A stretch of 64,000 nucleotides of DNA from Bacilli bacterium (GTDB lineage Bacteria > Bacillota_I > Bacilli_A > RF39 > UBA660): assembly GCA_017541325.1 (NCBI GenBank), contig JAFXZI010000001.1, forward strand, positions 69,624 to 133,623. Direction: 5' to 3'. Below are positions 27,586-36,474 of the stretch, piece by piece. A model generated the notes under the pieces. The model did not search any database. It saw only the letters and a program-made list of their open reading frames with translations, and had not been told where the DNA came from. Numbering within the stretch: position 1 is the first letter of the stretch; each line of letters starts with the position of its first letter. A program made the position numbers and the translations under genes.

Positions 27586-28524
27586 TTATTTATTTATCAT
27601 ATTACTTTCATAAAATAAAGGATACATTTCATAACCATTATTCTTTAAATAATTTATAAATTCTGGAAGTAGTGTTGTTGTATAACCATTATAATCATGA
27701 AATAAAATTACTTCTATTTTTCCATTAATACTATTTTTAAAATTACTCATCGCTTGTTCTTTTGAAGAAAGTTTTCCACCATCTCCATCTTGAGCAGTCC
27801 AATCTACCCATCCATAATTTCTTTTTCTTAATTCCTCGATTATAGGAGTCTTTAATTTACCAGCAGTACTACTTCCTCCAGGAAATCTTACAATATTAGT
27901 AACATATCCATCAGTTAATTTCTTAACTAGTTCTTCTTGTTTTATAACTGCATCAATAAATGAATCTTTACTTTTGTATAACCCTCTTCTTATACCATGA
28001 GTATATGTATGATTTGCGATAGTATGTCCTCGCTTTATATACTCTTTATAAAGAACCCAGCAGTTCTCTTCTTTTTTATCAAAACAATTTTCTCCATTAG
28101 TATTAGTTGTAAAAAAAGTTGCTTTAACATTATATTTATCTAAGATATCTAAAACCTTATAAGTATTATAGTAAGGTCCATCATCAAAGGTTAAATAAGC
28201 TATTTTTCTATTACTTTTTCCTGATAAAATATTATCTTCTAGTATTTTTATTTCTTTATAGAAATTATTTTTAGTCTCTTTTAAAGTTTGATCTATATTT
28301 TGATAATAAGATATATCTTTATCTAATTTCTTTATATCACTATCTTTTTCTTTTATTTCTTTATCTATATCTTGTATTTCTTTTGAAAGTTTAATTACCT
28401 CATTTTTATTATTTATAGTTTCTTTATTATAATTATATCCAAACCAAGTACTAGTTCCGATTATTAGAAGAAGAATTAAATATATTAAGAAGAACCCTTT
28501 ACTTTTTCTACTTCTTTTTCCCAT
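27586..28524 (-). CDS. Membrane-anchored polysaccharide deacetylase (NodB/CE4), 312 aa
   Basis: Predicted to remove acetyl groups from wall or surface polysaccharide outside the cell. A basic start, one membrane helix (residues 10-27) and a coiled coil (35-90) lead to the NodB domain. Its motifs are AYLTFDDGPYY with the catalytic Asp pair, ANHTYTH metal-binding His box, VRFPGGSS, WVDWTAQDGDGG and VILFHDYNG with the last catalytic His. All five CE4 motifs are present. Its start (AAGGA SD) lies inside the 88-aa gene, which it overlaps by 40 bases. Confidence 0.9.
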   Translation of the reverse strand: MGKRSRKSKGFFLIYLILLLIIGTSTWFGYNYNKETINNKNEVIKLSKEIQDIDKEIKEKDSDIKKLDKDISYYQNIDQTLKETKNNFYKEIKILEDNILSGKSNRKIAYLTFDDGPYYNTYKVLDILDKYNVKATFFTTNTNGENCFDKKEENCWVLYKEYIKRGHTIANHTYTHGIRRGLYKSKDSFIDAVIKQEELVKKLTDGYVTNIVRFPGGSSTAGKLKTPIIEELRKRNYGWVDWTAQDGDGGKLSSKEQAMSNFKNSINGKIEVILFHDYNGYTTTLLPEFINYLKNNGYEMYPLFYESNMINK

Positions 28525-28751
28525 GTTTCTAAATCCTTTATTTTAGAAGAATTATCTTCTTTTATTTTTTTTATTTCTTCTTCTTTTTTATTTATTTCTT
28601 TCTTCTTATTATCTAATACTTTTTTTCTTTCTTCTAATATATCTTCTTCTTTAATATCTTTACTTTTTTGAAACTCTAAATAATTATATCCTAGATAACC
28701 AAACGATAATAACATTATAAGAATTAATAATACTAAAATAACCTTTTTCAT
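28485..28751 (-). CDS. Small membrane coiled-coil protein, 88 aa
   Basis: One N-terminal membrane helix (KKVILVLLILIMLLSFGYLG) is followed by a Lys/Glu-rich coiled coil to the end. The layout resembles the N-terminal third of the deacetylase encoded next, with which it overlaps, so the two may form a heteromeric coiled coil at the membrane. No family is recognised. It lies 18 bases after the LtaS-like gene and is probably in its operon. Confidence 0.65.
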   Translation of the reverse strand: MKKVILVLLILIMLLSFGYLGYNYLEFQKSKDIKEEDILEERKKVLDNKKKEINKKEEEIKKIKEDNSSKIKDLETWEKEVEKVKGSS

Positions 28752-28768
28752 TTTATCAGTCCTATCTA

Positions 28769-30748
28769 TTAATTAAATAAATATCTATAATAATCATTTT
28801 TAATAATTAGTTTACTTACATTTAATCTATTATTAACTATTGCGTTAGTATTTTTAACATAGTTTTCATCTACTATTTCACCATCATATGGAATAAATTC
28901 TTTTTTGTTAGAATAGTATCTTCCTTTATCAGTAATCCAACTATGATTACTAAATACAACTAATCCTTCATTAGTAGACATAATATCTCTTCCTGTAAAT
29001 AGTCTTGAATCATAATCTATTCCAAATAAATTATAAACAGTAGGAAGTACATCAGATGACATACATGGTTTTTTGATATGTGTCTCTTCTATTTTACTAT
29101 TCCATAGTATTAAATTATTATGATTAACTTCCATAACAGCATCTCTTTTATAAGTAGATAGGCTATTAACTGTATTCAAGTCAAGCGCATATGGATAATG
29201 ATCTGCTAGTAAAACTATTACAGTATTATCAAGTTTTCCAGCTTTTTCTAATTCTTGTAATAAACGTTTTAATGCTCTATCTAATTCTATTTGCGTTGCA
29301 ACATATGCCTTTGCATTTTCATTAAGTTTTAAATTACTAACAAGTTTTCTATTCTTATATGCCATATAATTATCATCAAAAGTATAAGCAAAATGTCCTG
29401 ATACAGTCATATAATATGCCATAAATGGTTTATCACTATTTATATAATCAGGAATTGTTACTTTCATCATTTCATCGTCACTTCCAGGCCAAGTTTTACA
29501 ATTCATTCTCTTTTGAAGTCCATTTCCACAGCCTAAGTAATTAGTAAATCCTTGAGTCTTTATATATTTGTGACGATCTTGGAATCCATACCAGTTATCA
29601 TGATAAGCATATGTATTATAACCAAGCTTCTTATAAGTAGTCGCAAGTCCATATGGGAAGTAATTTGTTCCATTTCTCCACTTCTTTAAAATACTTCCAT
29701 CTGGAAATAATCCTGTTAAACTTTGAAATTCTCCTCCAATTGTCGATAAAACATTTGGTGTATAATAATTATCAAAAACAAATCCCGTATGAGTTAATTT
29801 ATATAAAGTTGGAGTTAACTCTTCTGATACACCTATTTCACTAAAACTTTCTGCCGTAATATAAATTAAGTTATATCCTTTAAATATCCCAGTATACTCG
29901 TTTTTCAAACTACCACTTGTACTCTTCATATAATCATTAATCTTTTTTATTTCTCCATTACTAGTTGGTTTATCAAAATTAATATTTAGTACATTTGGTT
30001 CATAAACTATTTCTTTTTCCTCTTCTTCTTTTTCTTTATCTTTTATAGTAGGTTCTTCTACTTGAACTATTTTTTCTTCAAATCCAAAAATAATTCTATA
30101 AACATCTATTGTATAACTATTAAGTACTCCTATCTTTTCTATATTAAGATTTATAGAATTAATATCATTATATAAATAATGCAATCCACCATCTATTCCT
30201 TTAGATTTATTTATTCTAAAGATAAACCCAAATAATACTAATCCAAATAATAATATATATATTACATATCCTAGTACTTTTACTCTTTCATACTTTATTT
30301 TCTTTCTAAATATAATATGCACTGCTAAATAAATAATAAAAGGAAGCATAAATGTTAAAATATATAAAATATTTGCAAAAATACATTTAAATGCTTGAGA
30401 TGCAAAACTTTCTAATTGATCTCCTAGTCCTAACACTTCAAATGAAAAAAACACTTTAAATATATTATAGAATACTAACTGAGTACTATATAATATTCCT
30501 AGTGCAAAAAGAATTATACATGTTAGTATATTGTTTCCTTTTGTTTTGAATAAACCAGTAATAATAGAAAAAACAAAAGAAGATAGTACACTAAAGAATA
30601 AAATATTTATTACATTTTCAATACTAAATTTATTAAATATAAAGATAATAAACATAAATTCTAAAAATAATATACTAACTAAAAAAACAATAAACCTAAT
30701 TATTGCATTACTTAATTTTTGATTTTTTAAAAACGTCTTCATAATCAT
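28769..30748 (-). CDS. LtaS-like polyglycerolphosphate synthase (sulfatase fold), 659 aa
   Basis: Expected to transfer glycerol phosphate to lipoteichoic acid or a related polymer outside the membrane. About five N-terminal membrane helices (to residue ~180) precede a sulfatase-type domain. Visible motifs are YITAESFSE (metal-binding Glu), the nucleophile region NVLSTIGGEFQSLTG, YAYHDNWYGF, WPGSDDEMM, YMTVSGHFAY (His) and VIVLLADHYPYAL (Asp-His metal ligands). The length and architecture match LtaS. LtaS or a sulfatase-family phosphoethanolamine transferase are the alternatives; YAYHDNWYGF and GGEFQSLTG favour LtaS. Confidence 0.87.
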   Translation of the reverse strand: MIMKTFLKNQKLSNAIIRFIVFLVSILFLEFMFIIFIFNKFSIENVINILFFSVLSSFVFSIITGLFKTKGNNILTCIILFALGILYSTQLVFYNIFKVFFSFEVLGLGDQLESFASQAFKCIFANILYILTFMLPFIIYLAVHIIFRKKIKYERVKVLGYVIYILLFGLVLFGFIFRINKSKGIDGGLHYLYNDINSINLNIEKIGVLNSYTIDVYRIIFGFEEKIVQVEEPTIKDKEKEEEEKEIVYEPNVLNINFDKPTSNGEIKKINDYMKSTSGSLKNEYTGIFKGYNLIYITAESFSEIGVSEELTPTLYKLTHTGFVFDNYYTPNVLSTIGGEFQSLTGLFPDGSILKKWRNGTNYFPYGLATTYKKLGYNTYAYHDNWYGFQDRHKYIKTQGFTNYLGCGNGLQKRMNCKTWPGSDDEMMKVTIPDYINSDKPFMAYYMTVSGHFAYTFDDNYMAYKNRKLVSNLKLNENAKAYVATQIELDRALKRLLQELEKAGKLDNTVIVLLADHYPYALDLNTVNSLSTYKRDAVMEVNHNNLILWNSKIEETHIKKPCMSSDVLPTVYNLFGIDYDSRLFTGRDIMSTNEGLVVFSNHSWITDKGRYYSNKKEFIPYDGEIVDENYVKNTNAIVNNRLNVSKLIIKNDYYRYLFN

Positions 30749-30812
30749 TACCTTCGAGAAATATTATAGCACAAAAAAATAATTAGTTAATAAGTTAAAT
30801 TTAAAAAATATA

Positions 30813-30821
30813 TGTTATAAT
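30813..30821 (+). promoter_or_regulatory. Extended -10 promoter of the M15 peptidase gene
   Basis: TG-T-TATAAT at 30813-30821 stands 24 bases before the ATG, with AT-rich upstream sequence and a weak -35 (TTAAAT). Confidence 0.5.
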
Positions 30822-30844
30822 TCTTTTAGGATAGGTGATAAATT

Positions 30845-31849
30845 ATGTATTTAAGTGTTTGTGATAAAAGTAGTACCTTATCAGTAATACTTATGATTAA
30901 GAACGCTATTACTATATTTAAATTATTAATACCTGCAATATTAGTAATAGTTAGTGCTTATGATTTATTTCATACGGTAATAGATTTAAGAAATAAAGTA
31001 TATCCAAAAATTATTAAAAGAATGATTGCCTTAGTATGTATATTCTTCGTACCAACAATTCTTAGTTTATTCTTAGATTTATTAGGCACTTCTGATATCT
31101 TCAGTTCATCTTGTTGGACTAATGCTAATCCAACTACAATAGCCGTTTTAAAAAATCAAGAACAAGTAGAAGCTGATGCTGAAGAAGCTGCTAAAAAGAA
31201 AGAAAATAAAAAAGCTGCTGAAGAAAGAAAAAAGCGAGAAGAAGCAAGAGAAAAGATCAGAAAGCAAAATGAAAAGAAAGCTGAAGAAGCTAAGAAGAAG
31301 AAAGAAGAAGAAGAAAGAAAGAGAAGACAACAACAAGGAAATAATGGTGGTGTTACAGTAGATGATCCAACCTTCTTACATGAATCTGGAACTGATGGAC
31401 AAGTAGATGTAATAAATGGAATATTCTATAAACCAGCTGGTAACAGAGCAGGAACTGCTGGAACTAAAGGAAGTGCTCCTTATGGATACAATAAATTCTT
31501 CTATAATAGATTAAAAGCCTTCACAGATGCTGCTAAAGCTGCAGGTCATACAGTAAATATGGGAACTACTGAAGATGTTGCTTGGCGACCAATAGAAAGA
31601 CAACAATATTTTTATAATTGTTATATAAATCAAAATTGTAATAACGGTAACCTAGCTGCTGTACCTGGAACTGGAAATCATGGTTGGGGACTAGCATCTG
31701 ACTTAAATTTTGGAAACTATAATGATATCTTATGGGCGCATGATAACTGTAGTAGATTTGGATTAAGATTTTCCGTTTGTAACAATATTAGAAGCGGAGA
31801 CTGCACAGAAAACTGGCATATTGAACCAACAACAATTAAAACAAAGTAG
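30845..31849 (+). CDS. Membrane-anchored M15 (VanY-like) D-Ala-D-Ala carboxypeptidase, 334 aa
   Basis: Trims peptidoglycan stem peptides outside the membrane. The N-terminal module has two membrane helices (about 15-40 and 58-80), an early Cys (SVCDKS) and SCWTNANP. A strongly charged Ala/Glu/Lys coiled-coil linker (about 105-165) follows, then the M15 domain. Zinc and catalytic motifs are visible: GTGNHGWGLASDLNFG (HxxxxxxD-type) and ENWHIEP. The same N-terminal module occurs in the YkuD protein at 36475-37785. It is followed within seven bases by a membrane protein gene. Confidence 0.85.
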   Translation: MYLSVCDKSSTLSVILMIKNAITIFKLLIPAILVIVSAYDLFHTVIDLRNKVYPKIIKRMIALVCIFFVPTILSLFLDLLGTSDIFSSSCWTNANPTTIAVLKNQEQVEADAEEAAKKKENKKAAEERKKREEAREKIRKQNEKKAEEAKKKKEEEERKRRQQQGNNGGVTVDDPTFLHESGTDGQVDVINGIFYKPAGNRAGTAGTKGSAPYGYNKFFYNRLKAFTDAAKAAGHTVNMGTTEDVAWRPIERQQYFYNCYINQNCNNGNLAAVPGTGNHGWGLASDLNFGNYNDILWAHDNCSRFGLRFSVCNNIRSGDCTENWHIEPTTIKTK

Positions 31850-31856
31850 GTGAATT

Positions 31857-32519
31857 ATGAAAAAGAATATTATTATTATCGCTATAGTAATTGTAATACT
31901 TTCAATTATTACATTAGTACTTACTAAAGAAAAAAATAAAAATCACAAAACTTTATCAGAACATAATTACGTTATTGAAAAAGAAACAGATTTTACAAAT
32001 AATGATTTAATAGGAAAACTACCTATAATAAATCTTAATAGTAAAGATATTCAAAAAATAAATAATGAAATTATGAAAGAATACTATGAATGTGCCTATG
32101 GTGAAGATGATGTTTTCTACTATGAATATTCAGTATATAAAGATATATTATCTATAATGATTAGAGTTACTAAAGCAGATGATACCCAATATGGTACAAT
32201 AGAATATCATTTCTATAATATAAATGTTAAAAATGAAAAACAATTAAAAGATGAAGAACTTCTTAAATATTTAAAAGTATCTAATGATGATTTAGAAAGT
32301 GCAATTAATAAAAAACTTAAAAGTTATTATGATAAAGACGATTTAAATAAAGATATGTCATATGATGAATATATTAAATATATTAAATATTCATCAAGTA
32401 ATAATAATTTAGTTATATTAAAGAATAATTTATATGTATATACTACTTTTAGTTTAACAAGATCTTTAATAGATTATCCTGGAAATATTAATGAAATAGA
32501 AGTTAAGAAACTAAAATAA
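31857..32519 (+). CDS. Membrane-anchored unknown protein, 220 aa
   Basis: One N-terminal membrane helix (residues 4-22) is followed by an extracytoplasmic domain of alternating strands and helices (LPIINLNSKDIQKINNEI, YHFYNINVKNEKQL). The layout recalls DUF3298/DUF4163-type domains, but I am not certain. Transcribed with the M15 carboxypeptidase gene; a wall-related role is inferred from that alone. Confidence 0.6.
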   Translation: MKKNIIIIAIVIVILSIITLVLTKEKNKNHKTLSEHNYVIEKETDFTNNDLIGKLPIINLNSKDIQKINNEIMKEYYECAYGEDDVFYYEYSVYKDILSIMIRVTKADDTQYGTIEYHFYNINVKNEKQLKDEELLKYLKVSNDDLESAINKKLKSYYDKDDLNKDMSYDEYIKYIKYSSSNNNLVILKNNLYVYTTFSLTRSLIDYPGNINEIEVKKLK

Positions 32520-32520
32520 A

Positions 32521-32545
32521 AAAAGAGTTAATTATTAACTCTTTT
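32521..32545. terminator. Bidirectional terminator
   Basis: AAAAGAGTTAA-tta-TTAACTCTTTT lies between the convergent 220-aa and 486-aa genes, with T-runs on both strands. Confidence 0.85.
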
Positions 32546-33983
32546 TCTTATCACTTAAACTATCTGTTGCTTCTTCTAAAGTCATATCTGGGTCAGTAGT
32601 ACCTCTTTCACTAATTATAGTTTCATCACTTAAATTAGATACAAAATCCAGTTTATCTTTATCAACAATAGTACCTTCCATATTAACTCCATCAAAATTA
32701 TCCATAGTATGATATATTCCTCTTAAATCACTATAAGATAAATCTTTATTAAATACAGTTTGTGGATCTATATTAGCATTAGTATAAGCAAGACATTCTG
32801 TATGATCTAATTTTACTCCTGAAAAATCTATAAGAGATAAATCTGCATATCTTAGTAAATGATTATCTCTAAAGAATGGATCTATTTCTTTATGTCCATC
32901 TACTTCTATAAATAATATATCTGGAGTTATAGGAATCATCTTTTTACCAGCAAAAGGATTATCATCACCAAGTTTTTCATATTCAGCGATTTGTTCTAAA
33001 TATTTTTTATAAAGGAATATTATTTCTTGATGAGTTTTTTCTACTGCTTTTTTAGCTTCTTCTTTTCTCTCTTCTGCTTTTTTTGTTTCTTCTAAAAGTT
33101 CTTTTCTCTTTCTTGCTTCTTCTTGTTCTGCTAGTACTCTTTTTCTATCATTTTTTGCTTTTTCTAGTTCAGCTTGATATTCAGGACTAGTTTCATATAA
33201 AAGTTTAAATTCTGTATAATCTAATACATTTATTAATTTACTACTAAGCATATATTTATCTATATCAGGATAATCTGTAACATCTATTAATTTTCCTTTA
33301 AATAACATATATCTTTTATCATTTATAAAAATACTATTATAAGAATAATCAAATTCATCTAAACTACATAATGGTCTTAATTCACTATGAGATTTATCAT
33401 ATAAATATATTTCTCCATCTTTATAACAAATAATATTCCCGTTATAATCTAGTATTGGTTTTACATCTAGTACTATTCCATTATAAACATATTTAGTTTT
33501 AAAAAATCCTTCTTCTGAAGCAGTTTTAATACCTTCTCTTCTAGGCATCATTTTTGGTTCTTCTTCATCTGGTACTGATTCTCCTGGTTTTATTTGTCTT
33601 ACTATATCACCTTTAAAGTCCGCAATAAATAAATTATTACCAGATTTACCAAGTAATTTATTATCTCCTATAATAGTATATGTACTACTATCTAATTTAT
33701 GACTTTCTCCAGTTTTAATATTTACAATAAAAGAATCTGCATCAAAATCATATGAATGAAATTTATGGGCTATAACATGTCCATATTTAGGAAAAGAAGA
33801 TACATATGAATAATCTCTCCATAATCTATACTTTTCTCCAAGTAATGGTGAATAAATAACTATTTGTCCATTAATATCTGTAGTTGTTTGATATTCTATT
33901 TCACTTGTAGTAGGTTCAATATCTTCACCTATCTCTATAAGAATAGAACTTAAATATTTTTGATATGCTTCTCTTGCAGATTC
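32535..33983 (-). CDS. Unknown protein with coiled coil and pentapeptide-like C-terminus, about 482 aa
   Basis: The N-terminal half (about 25-250) is beta-rich with repeated short strands and turns, possibly propeller-like. A highly charged coiled coil follows (about 270-325, ERKEEAKKAVEK). The C-terminal 100 residues contain pentapeptide-like units, e.g. YADLSLIDFSGVKLDH and YSDLRGIYHTMDNFDG, which usually form a right-handed beta-helix for protein binding. No signal peptide is present. The ATG at 33983 (MESAREAYQ) is preferred because GGTG stands just before it. Function unknown. Confidence 0.6.
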   Translation of the reverse strand, partial: ESAREAYQKYLSSILIEIGEDIEPTTSEIEYQTTTDINGQIVIYSPLLGEKYRLWRDYSYVSSFPKYGHVIAHKFHSYDFDADSFIVNIKTGESHKLDSSTYTIIGDNKLLGKSGNNLFIADFKGDIVRQIKPGESVPDEEEPKMMPRREGIKTASEEGFFKTKYVYNGIVLDVKPILDYNGNIICYKDGEIYLYDKSHSELRPLCSLDEFDYSYNSIFINDKRYMLFKGKLIDVTDYPDIDKYMLSSKLINVLDYTEFKLLYETSPEYQAELEKAKNDRKRVLAEQEEARKRKELLEETKKAEERKEEAKKAVEKTHQEIIFLYKKYLEQIAEYEKLGDDNPFAGKKMIPITPDILFIEVDGHKEIDPFFRDNHLLRYADLSLIDFSGVKLDHTECLAYTNANIDPQTVFNKDLSYSDLRGIYHTMDNFDGVNMEGTIVDKDKLDFVSNLSDETIISERGTTDPDMTLEEATDSLSDKKKS

Positions 33984-34027
33984 CATAATATTCACCTCTA
34001 TAATTACTATATCACATTTAATTTTAT

Positions 34028-34056
34028 TTGTAATTATTTAAAAAATGTGGTATCAT
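34028..34056 (+). promoter_or_regulatory. Promoter of the MscS-like gene
   Basis: TTGTAA (34028-34033) and TATCAT (34051-34056) are spaced by exactly 17 bases, with TGG before the -10. The start site would fall near 34063, which rules out the ATG at 34045 as the start codon. Confidence 0.6.
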
Positions 34057-34080
34057 GGAGGTTCGCGAGGTGATGAAGAG

Positions 34081-34938
34081 ATGAAATTACTTAATTATGT
34101 ATTAGCATTTGATTATAGTAAATATTTTATTATGATCGGTAGATCATTACTTATATTATTATTCTTTAAAGTATTAAAAATGATCGTTACATTTATAACT
34201 ACTAAATGGGTAAGAAGAAGTAAAACAAGATTTATGTTCCATCAAACTATAAATGTTTTACTAAATATTATTTGTGTTATATTCCTATTCTTATTATGGC
34301 TTCCATATTTAAAAAATATATTAACTGTTATTTCATTTATTTCAGCAGGAATCACTATAGCTATTAGAGATATAATATTAAACTTATTCGCAGGTCTTTA
34401 TATAAAAACCAAAAAACCATTTAAACTAGAAGATAGAATAAGTATAGATGGAGTTACAGGAGATGTAGTACTAATTAACAATTTTTCTTTTAAAATACTA
34501 GAAGTAGGAGATAGAATAAATGGAGAACAAAGTAGTGGTTTAATAATAAATGTTCCTAATTCTTTTGTTTTTTCTCATACTTTAAAAAACTATAATACTG
34601 CTTTTAAATATATATGGGACGAAATAACTATTAAATTAGATATAAATGCAGATTTAGAAAAAAATAAAAAAGAAATAATGAAAATAATTAATTCCAATGA
34701 AATAGTATCTGAAATACCTAGAAAGATGGAAAAAGAAATAAGAGATGCTACTGTAGATTATAGAATTTATTATAATCACTTAGAACCAATTATTTATACT
34801 AAAGTAAATGATAATCATATAGAACTAAATTTAAGATTTTTAACACATCCTAAAAAGACTAGAATTATAGAAGATTATCTATGGACTAATATATTAAAAA
34901 AATATAAAGCAAAAAAAATAAATCTATTTGTAGATTAA
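34081..34938 (+). CDS. MscS-family mechanosensitive channel, 285 aa
   Basis: Releases small solutes through the membrane on osmotic downshock. Three membrane helices are visible. The third is the pore-lining helix (FISAGITIAIRDIILNLFAG), followed by the beta domain start IKTKKPFKLEDRISIDGVTGDV and VPNSFVFSHTLKNY, hallmarks of MscS. The C-terminal alpha/beta domain is present and the length is normal. ATG 34081 is chosen since GAGGTG precedes it and the promoter lies inside the longer frame. Confidence 0.88.
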   Translation: MKLLNYVLAFDYSKYFIMIGRSLLILLFFKVLKMIVTFITTKWVRRSKTRFMFHQTINVLLNIICVIFLFLLWLPYLKNILTVISFISAGITIAIRDIILNLFAGLYIKTKKPFKLEDRISIDGVTGDVVLINNFSFKILEVGDRINGEQSSGLIINVPNSFVFSHTLKNYNTAFKYIWDEITIKLDINADLEKNKKEIMKIINSNEIVSEIPRKMEKEIRDATVDYRIYYNHLEPIIYTKVNDNHIELNLRFLTHPKKTRIIEDYLWTNILKKYKAKKINLFVD

Positions 34939-34961
34939 GAATCTAACAAATAGATTTTTTT
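34921..34961 (+). terminator. Terminator after the MscS-like gene
   Basis: AATCTATTTGT ... ACAAATAGATT (11-bp arms) overlaps the stop codon and is followed by six T. Confidence 0.8.
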
Positions 34962-34968
34962 AATTATT

Positions 34969-35772
34969 CTAACCAACTAACCATTTATATTTTTTAACAC
35001 TATATAATGGAATAAATGGCAATAATATAGGTGTTTTTTTAACATATTTTTGATATTCATTATCATCTTTATATGTTCTATCTTGTCTTAATTCTAGTCT
35101 TCTTGCACCACTAAACATTATATAGACTATTGCTAAAAATCCAATTATAGAAATGATTAGTTGCCCAATACTATCAAATGTTGAAAATCCAGTTATGAAT
35201 ACTCCTAACCATATTATTAGTTCTCCTAAATAATTTGGACACCTTACTATTTTATATAGTCCTATTCTACAAAATGTATTTGGATTTTTTTTCTTTGATT
35301 TATTTTTTTGATAATCTGATAATGATTCAATAATAATTCCAATTGTTGTAATAATCATTCCTATAATAAAGCAAGTATCAACTCCATCTTTATTAACAAA
35401 TCTATAAATTATTGGAGATGTCATTAATATATATAATAATGCACACGTTAACCATAACATTATTTTTATAAATATAGACATATTTTTACCATCTGATATT
35501 TCTGTTTTCATTTTTTTGTTATAAGATTTACTTTTTATTTCCCTTAGAGCTAAAAATCCTCCTAATCTTAAACCATATATTATTAGAATAATACTTGATA
35601 TTATTAATGCTGGGTTCATTTGTTCTCTAAATAGTACTAAATTCATAATTCCTATAATAACAATAGAAAAACCGTATCCTAAAGATATAAACCATATATA
35701 CTTTTTAAAGCCAATTAAACATATAATTAGTACAGCTATAAAAATTATTAATATTTCATTTGTTATTATCAT
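34969..35772 (-). CDS. DUF1295/isoprenylcysteine methyltransferase-like membrane protein, 267 aa
   Basis: About seven membrane helices are visible. The segment RIGLYKIVRCPNYLGELIIW and the C-terminal RTYKDDNEYQKYVKKTPILLP match the DUF1295 / steroid-reductase-like and ICMT-like superfamily, which act on membrane lipids or lipid-linked groups. The substrate cannot be told from sequence. ATG 35772 is preferred because AAGGTG lies seven bases upstream; TTG 35778 lies in the spacer. Confidence 0.7.
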   Translation of the reverse strand: MIITNEILIIFIAVLIICLIGFKKYIWFISLGYGFSIVIIGIMNLVLFREQMNPALIISSIILIIYGLRLGGFLALREIKSKSYNKKMKTEISDGKNMSIFIKIMLWLTCALLYILMTSPIIYRFVNKDGVDTCFIIGMIITTIGIIIESLSDYQKNKSKKKNPNTFCRIGLYKIVRCPNYLGELIIWLGVFITGFSTFDSIGQLIISIIGFLAIVYIMFSGARRLELRQDRTYKDDNEYQKYVKKTPILLPFIPLYSVKKYKWLVG

Positions 35773-35805
35773 ATTCAATCACCTTCTATAATACTTCACT
35801 AAAAA

Positions 35806-36459
35806 TTAATTAGAAATTATAATATTAGAAAAACTACGTAGATAATATCCTTCTTTATCATAAGAGAATTTTATATTCCATTCATATTTTTCATCTTCAT
35901 TAATATTATTTTCTATATATTTTAATTGAATACTATCGTCATACTTTTGATAATTAATTAAATCTAATTTAATATCATCAAAATCTACTGAATTAAAGCA
36001 ATAACTTTTCTTTTTTTTATCATATAAATATTCTTTAACTTCATTAGAAAAGACTCTCTTTTTTATTCTAAAATACTTATATAACATTTCTTTTAAAAAA
36101 TCTTCTTTAATACAAGCTGATGCATTATTATTTGTTAAAAATATATAAGTAAGATTTAATAATTCTAATTCTTCCATATCTTTAATAACTATTTCTTCAT
36201 CAGTAAATGGAGAACTATAAAGACTATATCCAAGAATTAATGAATAAGATAGTTTTTTAATATATTCTTTTTCTTCTATTTGATTTTCAATAGGTTTTTG
36301 TTTCAATTCTACATAATTATTATTAATTTTTTCTAAATCATCATAATTACCAATCGTTTTATAATCTTTATACGGATCTTTTTTATTATTAATTAAACAA
36401 ATAATAATAATAAAAATAATAATTAATATAGATATAGTTATTATTAATTTCTTTTGCAC
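35806..36459 (-). CDS. Membrane-anchored unknown protein, 217 aa
   Basis: A hydrophobic helix of Ile (residues 5-24) anchors an outward domain that is charged and helical. One distinctive feature is EVKEYLYDKKKKSYCFNS. No family recognised. It sits 15 bases after the YkuD transpeptidase gene on the same strand and is probably co-transcribed with it. Confidence 0.6.
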   Translation of the reverse strand: MQKKLIITISILIIIFIIIICLINNKKDPYKDYKTIGNYDDLEKINNNYVELKQKPIENQIEEKEYIKKLSYSLILGYSLYSSPFTDEEIVIKDMEELELLNLTYIFLTNNNASACIKEDFLKEMLYKYFRIKKRVFSNEVKEYLYDKKKKSYCFNSVDFDDIKLDLINYQKYDDSIQLKYIENNINEDEKYEWNIKFSYDKEGYYLRSFSNIIISN

Positions 36460-36474
36460 ATTATCACTTTCCTT